NCBI GenBank assembly: GCA_963580285.1
Contig: OY757012.1
Span: 170,645,994-170,709,993 of the forward strand
DNA length: 64,000 nucleotides
Source of the DNA: Lucinisca nassula
Taxonomy: Eukaryota; Mollusca; Bivalvia; Lucinida; Lucinidae
Direction: 5' to 3'
The notes beneath the pieces are model-generated. The model was not told the DNA's origin and did no database searches. It saw only the letters and a program-made list of their open reading frames with translations. Of this stretch, positions 11,301-23,300 are shown in pieces (position 1 is the first letter of the stretch; each line of letters starts with the position of its first letter). A program made the position numbers and the translations under genes.

Positions 11301-14300
11301 AACTAACAACATCATTAGTTTTGAACAACTGAGCATTGATCATCAATTCAGAGGGTTAAAATAAACATTGCTTGAAGAACTTTGTAAAACTCAGCTATCC
11401 TCTATAAAACTGCAAAAAACTTACTTCTTGATGACAGCACTTGCATCTGCCCAGGCCTGTATAGCTTCTCTGTAGCAACCTTTGCGGTAGTAATGACCTC
11501 CGAGGTATGTGTATGGATACACATGATAGTTGTCATAATTCTCCACTGAAGACTCTATGGCTTCATTGAAGAGGGTAATGGGAGGCGGTCGTCCTGGTGT
11601 CTCACAGATTTCCTCACAATCTCCAAGGTTACCAAGAGCCATGGGATACCTGATAAATACAGCCTTTATTACCAAATCTGCTGGGGATTTTGATATATAT
11701 TATTTTTTTTTTGTTGTTGTTTTATGGCCCTTTCCGGATTATTTCATTTATTTCAAGCTGATCTTTAATCAGGGTTGGGCAAAAACCAGAGTACCTGGAG
11801 AAAAATCAACTGTACTTTTGTTGCAGAACTTGATGTCTCACATGTGACCCAAGCAAGGCTCAAACCACAGCGGTGAGATACCTGATTATTAAGAGTCAGC
11901 ACTCTTACAATCTAGGCCACGGAGGCACGTTAGATAAAGAGTAGTGATGTATTTTTGGCCATGGGATTTTGACTGAACTATATTGCTGTCTTATGGTGTT
12001 AAAGTGAAAAGGAACATTTTGGAGGCATGATACTGAAGTTTTACATCAAAAAGGTTTTAAAACAACACCACTGTTAATGAGCACAAACTTCTGAATTCCT
12101 GGCATACAGATATGAAGTGCGCAGTGGCATTGGCCAAACAAAATCTACGCATGTCAAGGAGAATCTATGTAAAATAATCCTTCCCCAAAGAGGAAGACTA
12201 CACTTAAAAGAATTTGCTAACAAGATGTGTTTGTGAAACACGAACATGTCCCCGGGCATGGTCATTTTTTATTCAAAGTTGCTCACAGTTCAAGATTTTT
12301 GTTTGTGTAGGAAGCCCTTGACACAAGAAACTTACATGTCAAATATGAAAGCTCTATCTTAAACGGTTGAAAAGTTATGAACAATATTTTTTTTTTTCTT
12401 TAAAGTAGGTCGTCACAGGTAAAAAAAAACTGCATGAATGTAAAGCTCTTGTCACAAAGAACCTACATGCCAAATATTAAGGCTCTATCTTAAACGGTTC
12501 AAAAGTTATGAACAATTTTATTTTTTCTTTTAAGTAGGTCAAAGGTCAAGGTCATGGTCCAAACATTTTGCATGAATGAAAAGCTCTAATCACAGGGAAC
12601 CTACATGCCAAATATGAAAGCTCTATTCCACACGGTTCGAAAGTTATGACAAAAAATGTTTATTGTTTGAGTAGGTCAAGGTCGCAGGTCAAAATTTTTG
12701 CATGACTGTAAAGTGTCTGTCACAAGGAACCTACATGCTAAATATGAAGGCTGTATCTCAAACGGTTCAAAAGTTATGACCAATGTTAATTTTTTCTTTT
12801 ATGTAGGGCAAAGGTCAAGGTCACAGGTAAACATTTTTTTGTGAATGTAAAGCTCCTGTCACAAGGAACCTACATGCAAAATATGAAGGCTCTATCTCAA
12901 ACCGTTCAAAAGTTATGACCAAAATGGTATTTTTTATTTTAAGTAGGTCAAAGGTCAAGGTCACAGGTCAAAATTCTTTGCATGAATGCAAAGCTTTTGT
13001 CACAAGGAACATACATGCTAAATATGATGGCTGTATCTCAAACGGTTCAAAAGTTATGACCAATGTTAACTTTTTCTTTTATGTAGGTCAAAGGTCAAGG
13101 TCACAGGTCAAAATTTTTTGTGTGAATGTAAAGCTCTTGTCACAAGGAAACTACATGCAAAATATGAAGGCTCTATCTCAAACTGTTCAAAAGTTATGAC
13201 CAAAATGTTATTTTTTTATTTTAAGTAGGTCATAGGTCAAGGTCAAGGTCACAGGTCAAAATTTTTGCATGAGTGTAAAGCTTTTGTCACAAGGAACATA
13301 CATGCTAAATATGAAGGCTGTATCTCAAGTGGTTCAAAAGTTATGACCAATGTTATTTTTTTCTTTTAAATAGGTCAAAGGTCAAGGTCAAGGTCGAGGG
13401 TCAAATTTTTTGCATGAATGTGAAGATCTTGTCACAAGGAACCTACACGCAAAATATGAAGGCTCTATCTCAAACCGTTCAAAAGTAATGACCAAAATGT
13501 TATTTTTTTATTTTAAGTAGGTCAAAGGTCAAGGTCAAGGTCACAGGTCAAATTTTTTTGCATGAATGTAAAGCTTTTGTCACAAGTAACATACATGCTA
13601 AATATGAAGGCTGTATCTCAAGTGGTTCAAAAGTTATGACCAATGTTATTTTTTTCTTTTAAGTAGGTCAAAGGTCAAGGTCACAGGTCAAATTTTTTTT
13701 GCATGAATGCAAAGGTCTTGTCACAAGGAACCTTCAGGCCAAATATGAAAGCTCTATCTCAAACAGTTCAAAAGTTATGGCCAACGTTAAAGTTGTCCAC
13801 GTACAAACCAACAAACCTACAAACCAACAAACAAACAAACAGACAGGGCAAAAACAATATGTCCCCGCTATCGCTACCGGGGACATAAAAAGGTGAAGGG
13901 GCAAATACTTTCCTTTAAGAGCATGATGGAACCAGTCAATATTGGTAAACAATTGGTAGCACTCAAATCATTTCGTCATTAATTTACAACATAAAATCAG
14001 TCTAGACTGGTTACCCACTTTATCGCAGTAAATGAATCGAATGCATTGTATCCAGAACTTGCGTGTTGAACTCCTATTTTTTGAAGATATGAGTTGTACT
14101 GAAGAGGATTTCTCAACTGTACCACAATATCAGGATATAGCATCACCTGCATAGTGAACTGATTGATTGAGGTAGTTAAGTTGCAGTTACATTCTCTTGT
14201 TTTTGTGTAAGCTTCATTGTTTCTACAAAGATGATCTACTTTCGTGTTCGAAAGATTTGTTTGTTAATTTCAGGTTTGATGGATAAAAATAAAAAAGTTT

Positions 14301-17300
14301 TTTAAAACCTTGTCTAGAAGTTTCTAAACATGTTTTATGATGAAGATAAAAGAGTTCCAATTATAGCAAAATAGAAAAATAACTTTGAACAAGATGTGTT
14401 TGTGAAACACGAATATGTCCCCGGGCATGGTCATTTTTTTTTTCAAAGTTGGTCACAGTTCAAAGTCATGGTCACAGGTCAAGATTTTTGGTTTGAGTGA
14501 GAAGCCCTTGGCACAAGGAACTTACATGCCAAATATGAAGGCTCTATCTTAAACAGTTTGACAGTTATGAACAATAATATTTTTTTCTTTAAAGTAGGTC
14601 ATAGGTCACGGTCACAGGTCAAAATATTTTGCAGCTCTTGTCACACGGAACCTACATCCAAAATATGAAGGCTCTATCTTAAACGATTCAAAAGTTATGA
14701 ACAATTTTATTTGCTCTTTTGGATACTTAAAGGTGCATCATTGAGCTACCGGGTCTCAAAATTTGTTTCAGGTTATTATCTTCAAAGCATACTCCTTTGT
14801 CATGTGTACACTTTTGGAGCCAAATACAGCTTCAGAACTTTGTGAAAATGGTCGTTTTCATTCGTGTTTACCCTTCGCTCTGAACATGTGTTTGGAATTT
14901 CTGTTCTAAAAATAAATCTGTCACTTTACACATACATGGCGGCAGTATCGTCTCTGAGTGTCGTTACTAATGGCATGGTATTCAGCGTCATATTTTTTTT
15001 CCAATTCAGGCATGGCCTAAGCAAACAAGTCCAAAAATGAATGTGGCAAAATGTCATATATGGGGATTCTATTTTTTTCACGAACTAAAAATAGATCTAA
15101 CTAGTGTTCGAAACCTAGTTAGGGAATCCCTCTCAAACTCATTTACCTGTCATCATAATTGTTCGCATTTTTGCATAAAATGCATTCATTTGTATTGTTT
15201 TAAAGAAAAATACCGGCTATATGTATTGTATTTTTGGAAGCATTTTTTACCGATAGCTCAATAATGCACCTTTAAGTAGGTCAAAGGTCAATTTCATGGT
15301 AAAAAAATTTTTGCATGAATGTAATGCTCTTATCAGAAGGAACCTACATGTCAAATATGAATGCCCTATACCAAACAGTTTGAAAGTTATGACCAAAATG
15401 TTAATTTTTTATCTTTTAAGTAGGTCAAAGGTCAAGGATATTCATGTAAAGTTTTTTGCATGAATGTAAAGCTCTTGTTACAAGGAACCTACATGCCAAA
15501 TTTGAAGGTTGTATCTCAAACGGTTAAAAAATTATGACCAATTTTAACTTTTTCTTTTATGTAGGTCAAAGGTCAAGGTCACAGGTCAAAATTTTTGTGT
15601 CAATGTAAAGCTCTTGTCAAAAGGAACCTACACCCAAAATATGACGGCTGTATCTCAAATGATTCAAAAGTTATGACCAAAATGTTATTTTAAGTAGGTC
15701 AAAGGTCAAGGTCACAGATCAATTTTTTTTTGCATGAATGTAAAGCATTTGTCACAAGGAACATACATGCCAAATATGAAGGCTGTACCTCAAGTGGTTC
15801 AAAAGTTATGACCAATGTTATTTTTTCTTTTAAGTAGGTCAAAGGTCAAGGTTAAGGTCACGGTCAAATTTTTTTGTGTGAATGTAAAGCTCTTGTCACA
15901 AGGAACATACATGCAAAATATGAAGGCTGTATCTCAAATGGTTCAAAAGTTATGACCAAAATGCTATTTTTTTATTTTAAGTAGGTCAAAGGTCAAGGTC
16001 ACAGCCAAAAAAATGCACCCAAATGTGACTGGCATGGGAATGACATGTTTTGTGTCACTAGGAAAAATCTGGTATACGTTTGTTTGTCATTTCAAATTAC
16101 CCTGTTAATCTGGTTACCTTGAAATTGGTTTTGGACACCTATTTTGAAATATATCCCCCCACCCACCCCCAACAAGAAAATGGGGTATGAAAAACTCCAG
16201 AGATGAAAGGCATTATTTATCTGGCAATGACACCAAAGTATTCAGCGACTTTTCTTGAACATTTTAAGAAATTTGCCAATTAAAGGTGTTTTTTTTAATC
16301 AGAATAAAGGTTTTTATAGGTTTTTCAGAAAAAAGATTTTAAAGGATTTCTTGTAAAATATTGGTTTTTAAAGGTTTTAAAGGTTCCCCTAGGGGGCTTG
16401 ACTGCTATTTTAAGACACAATATCGGGTAATAAATTGTACTTGTTCAAGATTTAGAGAAAGTACAATTAGGAGTGGAGGTGTATGAATAATTATGCTATG
16501 TATGGTACACATTGCATAGAAACTTTAACTTACTTAGACAGATGGCCCTGGTCATACAGCAACCATAGCAATTCCTGAAAAACAAAACAATCATTTGCGT
16601 GCAAACTGTCTGAAAACTCAACAACATATCATTGCTCCGTATAAGAAGGGGGTGGTTGGGTGAGGCAAAGTTGTGGTGTCTCTTACATCACTGGGGCGTT
16701 CAACTGATTTTGGCTTACAGAGGGAATGTAAAGCATGAATATCACAGAGCTCATCACAACTCGTTACAAGGGCAAATCCTCTGATGAAAGCCTATCTATA
16801 GGCAGAAACTAGTCAGGAATTATTTGCTACGAGTCATAACGAGCAAGACCATGGCGGGACCAATCCAAGTCGACAGGAAATTTCAGCCATGCACCGCTTA
16901 CATGATTTTGGCTTACAGTTGGTCAAGGCTTGATGTCATTGCAGCAGGTAAGGGTAGAGGGGAATTGTTGTTATTGCTTCTGTTTCTACACTTCTGACCA
17001 ATTTTCTCTTTCTCCCATTTTCATCTCCTCTACTATCCCTTCTATCTCTTTTCTCCCTTTCTCTGGGGGACAATACAAAATGACCCACAAGGGTTGATTT
17101 GTCGTTAAACTCCAAACTATAAATCCAGATAAGGAGTACCATTATGGGTACTTGTTAGAATCGCCTATTTTAGGTGATTCTAACAAGTAGCCACAACCTA
17201 TGTTTCAAACCAGACAATGAAAATAATTCCTTAACCCTGTTTGTACCAAATGGAATCTTCCTCCTCATATATAGCAGGAGTCCATTTCAAAATTTAGGGG

Positions 17301-20300
17301 TGTCAGCTTGTGTTTTCTTCAAAATTAATTAGAACAAGAGCACCGCAAGCGGGTGCCAACGCTCGTCTGCAGTTTCTTTTAGAAAACAAAAGTTCTAAGT
17401 CAAATCAAATTGCAAGATGGAGTTATAAAACTTGTAGGGAATGTAGCTCTTGTGATGGTGAGTATGTGTATGAAGTTTCATGAAGGTAGGCCAAATACTT
17501 TTGGAAATATGGTCAAGGTTAAGTTTTTTGGTTAATTTTTCGAAAAATAGGTCAAAGTTCAAAGGTCAAGGTCACAGGTCAAAAAGCGTGGTATGACTGA
17601 AAAGGTCTTGTCCCAAGGAACATTCATGTGACGTTGGAAGGCTCTGTTAAGAATAGTATTGAAATAAGAGACAAAAACAATTTAAAAAAAACGGAGAGAA
17701 AAGGGGAGATAATTCAATCAAATTGCAAGATGGAGTTATAAAACTTGTAGGGAATGTAGCTCTTGTGATGGTGAGTATGTGTATGAAGTTTCATGAAGGT
17801 AGGCCAAATACTTTTGGAAATATGGTCAAGGTTAAGGTTTTCGGTTAAATTTTCGAAAAATAGGTCAAAGTTCAAAGGTCAAGGTCACAGATCAAAAAGT
17901 GTGGTATCACTGAAAAGGTCTTGTCCCAAGGAACATTCATGTGAAGTTTGAAGGCTCTGTTGTGAATAGTGTTAAAATGAGAGCAAAAAATGTGTTTCAG
18001 AAAAAAATTGGAAAAGGGGAGATAATTCAGCCAAAATCAACAATGTTGTTATGGTCCTTGGTCAAAATGTAGCTCTTGTGATGATGAGTGTGTGTATGAA
18101 GTTTCATGAGGCTAGGTCTAATACTTTTTAAGTTATAGCCAAGGTTAAGTTTTTTTGGAACGACGCAGGACGACTACGCAGACGCCGGAGTGATGACAAT
18201 AGCTTGAAAGTTTTTTTTCAAAAAACAGAGGAGCTAAAAATGGCTGAACTTTTAGCAAACAGTGGAGGCCATGATGAGACGCCGCGTTCTGCGGCGTCTC
18301 ATCTGGGCCTGCACTGTTTGCCAAGGTACCCGTTTAGGGGTTTCCAGTCTGAAATGGGTTAAATATCATATTCCTTTTCCGTAGCTATGTACATGTGCTT
18401 CAATATAATCCACTCAACATGCTATGGCAATGACAAACTCCAGGTTGGTTCATGGCCAAGAACAAATACATATTCACCCAATGTACAACTGCAGTTTTGA
18501 GACTGTCAAACAAATGATAACAAGCGGGCCAAGATGGCCCTGTATCATGCATCTGACAAGGCAATAATTTTAAAATCTTGGTAGGTCTACTAGATGAAGC
18601 TTCATACCAAATATCAAAGACCTGGGTCTTGTGATTTCAGAAAAGAGGATTTTTAATGGGCCCCAAGGCTATAATTTGATAAAGCTGCTGTACAGTGTTC
18701 AACTTATTCAAATGCCTTGGGAGCCTTATTGTATCTTTTGTTTAACTTTTGTGGTAAGACACATATTTTTTGCTGTAAATATCATGAAAACAATTAACAC
18801 TAGAGAAAGCGACCAGTGGGTCACATATACCCCCGGCCAACGCCACCCTGATATATCTTTCAAGCTTGTATGTAATATGAATGAAGAAGTCAAGAAGCTA
18901 TACATGTGCTTGTAAAAGCTAAACCAAACATAAAATTTCTAAATGGACCAAGGGAGTGAGGGTATCAAAGTTAATGAAGGGGTGGGGACATCAATGTTAC
19001 TGAAACATCAGGGTGGGGTATGCATCAATGAAATCATTAGACTGGTATGCAACATTGATGCAAGTATCAACTGAATTTGTCTTAGAGTTTAGAACATACA
19101 GGCATCTATAAAATTTGTCATAAAACTTTAACTAAACGTAAAATTTCCAAGTCTGTGACCTTGACCTCAAGGTCACTGTGGGGGGATGGGACATGCATGA
19201 ATGAAATCTTTAGACCAGTATGTAACTTCAGTGTAAGTATCAACTAAATCTATCACAGGGTTCAGAAGATACAATGTCTTAGACACTTTAATGCAAAACT
19301 TCAACCAAAATGTTAACGGATGGACAAAAGGATGGACAGATGGATGTATGGACAAACAGCAGGATGAAAACTATATACCCCCATAGCATACTTCGTAAGC
19401 CGGGGGTATAATAAACACTCCCAAAAAAAACAAAAACAAAAAAAAACATATTTCTTTTTCTGAACCTTGACAGAAACTATCTGAATACAGTGGAAACTCG
19501 GTAATTCAAATGCCAATTTTTCGAAAATACCACGTTTTCATAGACGACTGACGGTCCCGACATTTTTCTCTATTATGTATTGCAAAAATATAACCCATTT
19601 TTTGAATTTCGCTTTTTCGAAAAAAATCAATTTTTCAAACAGATTCGTCGGTCCTGATCATAATTATTCCCATTAAAATCCCCTATTAAATTTGAAATAC
19701 CGCTTGGCTTTATACTGGTCACGTATGATGATCACGTTTTCTTTGTGTGGCTAGTTCTATTGTTTCACAATTGAATGGTTCCACTACAGGTAATTGACCC
19801 GCCCCCGCCCATCGGGGCTTGGAGAAATAGATTGGGCTGCATGATGCTTCCATGCAGAGCTGATACCGACCGCACATGAGTACTGGTAATCCGCTTAGTA
19901 CGTCTAAGCCTACCCAGGAAAATTGCTGCGAGTTGACACGTCCATGCGTATAAACCCTATTGGTTTCACTGGGCGGCAGGGACTGAGATGTCATTTCATC
20001 TCAATGTCGGGTAAAAGTCCCACAAAATTGGAAGCAACAACTCCACAAGACTTCCGCCGAAGGCTATGTCGCGCCTGTGGGGGTGCAAAGTCACCGAACC
20101 ATGATATCTAGGCCAAGGTCAAACATAGACGCTTGCTTAAAAGTTGCCATTCTTAAATGCAAGCTTGTACTAAGTATCATTAATGAAGCTCTAATCATTC
20201 TTGAGAATTGAACTTAACCCGTAGGGTGAACGCTACGGTAGTTTCAATATTTTACAAAGTCAGTGAACCATAAAATGTAGGTCAAGGTCAAATATGAGTG

Positions 20301-23300
20301 TCCATCTTGCTTGCATTAAAGTGTCCATCTCCAAATACAAGTTTGTACCAAGTATCATTAATGAAGCTCTTATAGTTCTTGAGATATAAACTTGACCATT
20401 TGGGTGAATGCTAGGGTGGTTGGAATATTTTACAAAGTCACTGAACCATAAAATGTAGGTCAAGGTCAAATATGGATGCTTGCATTTAACTTGCTAGCCC
20501 CAGACACAAATTTGCACCAAGTATTATTAATGAAGCTCTTATAGTTGTTGAGAAATTAAATTGACCATTTGGGTGAATGGTTGGGTGGTCGCATTATTTT
20601 ACCAAGTCAGTGAACCATGGAATGTAGGGCAAGGTCAAATGTGGATGCTTGCATTTAAGTTGCCATCCAGAGATACAAGTTTGTACCAAGTATCATTAAT
20701 GAAGCTCTTATAGTTCTTGAGAAATTAACTTGACCATTAGGATGAATGCTAGGGGGGTCGCAATATTTTACAAGGTCAGTGAACCATGAAATTTAGGTCA
20801 AGCTCAAATATGGATGCTTGCAGTTAAGTTGCCATCCCCAGATTCAAGTTTGTACCAAATATCATTAATGAAGCTCTTATGGTTCTTGAGAAATAAACTT
20901 GACCATTAGGGTGAACGATAGGGTGGTCGCAATATTTTACAAAGTCAGTGAACCATAAAATGTAGGTCAAGGTCAAATATGGATGCTTGCATTTAAGTTT
21001 GTACCAAGTATCATTAATGAAGCTCTTATAGGTCTTGAGAAATAAACTTCACCATTAGGGTGAACGCTAGGGTGGTCGCAAATGTTGACGCCTTGACACA
21101 AGAACGGATGAACGGACGAATGAACGGACGAACTAACTAACGGAAAACCGGGCACCTATATCGCAACATGCTAATAGCATGACCTAAATAGTGTTGATGG
21201 GGACGTTAAACCTCAAATCAAACAAAACAGTTAACAGGTGATTACTGGTGATGATCCTAAAATATTTGAGTAATAGGTGCCATTAATTGAGTTCATCTGC
21301 ACTGATCATTTTATTCAATGATTTCAAGTGTTGAATAACAGGGTTTGAGTGAACATTTCTCTTCCTTTATTGGGGTGTTAAATGTTAAGGGGTGGTTTGG
21401 GGTGTTTTAACGGACCAGCGGTTATAACTAAAATAACAATTCTGATAAAACTGAAAGTAGACGAATTTCAGCAAAATTTATGAAAGTTTTCAGTAATTTT
21501 TTTACAAATTTGTCATTATGAGTCCTGGGACCCGCTGGATCCAGAATTAATGCATACCAGACCCAAACCATGCATCCAACCCGTGAAACCTTCTTTTGCA
21601 TCCTAGATTAAGTCTTGTTGTCTGGAATGCATGAATTCTGGATTGTAGCAATTCCTGATCATTGCCCGTTTTCAGTTTTATTTAAACTTGTATGTAATTA
21701 CTTTTTTGGATGTGCAATAAAGGTAGATAGTTGTGACTGAGTTGTTTTAGTTATTTCCTTCACTCAATTCTTCATGTTATTTAAATTACTGATACTAACT
21801 TCTATAAAACTGAGCATAACTCAGTTCAGTTGATTGAAAGCTGTGACATATTTGTAACTTAAAGCATACTTTTGTATGTTATATATTTTCTATTTGTTGG
21901 AAATTAGTAACCAGTAATATTGGCATTTAGTTAGTTTCAGTATTCAAAGTACTTTGATCATTATCATAATTAGGAACTCTTCAATAGTCAAGTTACAGTA
22001 TTCACAGTACTTTGATCATTATTATAATTAGGAACTCTTCATGAAGTGCACCCTCCTTAGGATCGGGACGTTAAAGGCCCCCTGTGCAGGGAGAGTCACG
22101 CCCTGTGTAGGTTTAAGACCCCTAAATCAGGTCTATACATTTATTACGAGCTGGGACTGATTACGAGCTGTGACTGTCTAAAATCAATCACCTGAACTGG
22201 CTGAAGTGGGTTCTGTACTTGTTGCAGTTTGATGGAGACGATCGCCATCACGATCGGCTGCCTCAGACTGAGAGGCCTTGTTTTCAGGCTGCTTTTGCCC
22301 AAGCAGACCAAACAGGGTTTGTGGTTTTGGGTCAAGTTTTATTTTTTTTGGAGGCGGCATCTCTCGCAGCTCTCTCAGTTTGTTGGTAAGTGCAAGGTCA
22401 AACGGTGTTACGATAAACGATCTCAACGGCTTAAAAACCAATACTCGAGTAACTGCACTACTTTCCTCCGGTACTGGACAACCTGGTATTGATTATTGGA
22501 CTACACAGGTAGAATCAGTTTACCGTTGAACTACCACGCCTCTGAGGACTGGGTTTTACCAAATATTGTACTTAAACACCGCTTTTGCATTCGTTCTTTC
22601 CGAAAACAAAATTAAGAGTTCATACATTCATCGTAGAATTTCTATGCGTCCCGGGACCCACCGACACTATTTTTATGCGTTCTCTGGCGAAATTATGCAT
22701 CCAGGACGCACGCCTAAACAATCACTGGTTTTTGAAAGTGAATGTAGGGCCAATAAGCAAAACTAAATTGGCTAGAAACATGCATTTAGTCACTTCCCAT
22801 CTGTATCAGCCAGTTTATTGCAGACTGATACAAATATTCACTAGTTGTCAATGATTGCCAATTCTGCTATCCTTTTTGCAGGGTTAAATATTTCGTCAGT
22901 AAAATGTTAAGTACTTTACATTTAACCTTCATTTTCGTTATTGTTGATGGATGTAAATAGCAATGTTAGTTCATGTTTTCTGTCGCCTGTCAAGCATTAA
23001 AGATGATGTGATCAACCGTCAGGTTGCTCATTTTCCTTCATGCTTTGGCAGATGTTCCCATTATTTCACCAAAAAGCTGAGATCAAGTTGCAATAATGGT
23101 CATATATTGACACTGACTAAAAATATCCAAACATCTGAAAACTGCCGGTTTCGAAAATTCGAACTACCAATAACTCAAAGGACTTTCTGCGTTCCCTGGC
23201 ACTTCAAATTATCAAGGTTTGACTGTATTTAGATTTAAATTTTTCAAATACATGAATTTCATATCTGAAGTGAATCTCTATGGTTTCTAAGGTAGTAAAT

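Noticed and set aside
12915..13199. Repeat protein in 12915-13199 ([10 protein letters not shown] units)
   Set aside because: By-product of the AGGTCA tandem units. Frames shift between units because their lengths vary.
20973..21155. Small frames in 19.1-21.2 kb with SVHPSVHPF-type repeats
   Set aside because: They are translations of GGATGGAC/GAACGGAC microsatellites at the tails of tandem elements.
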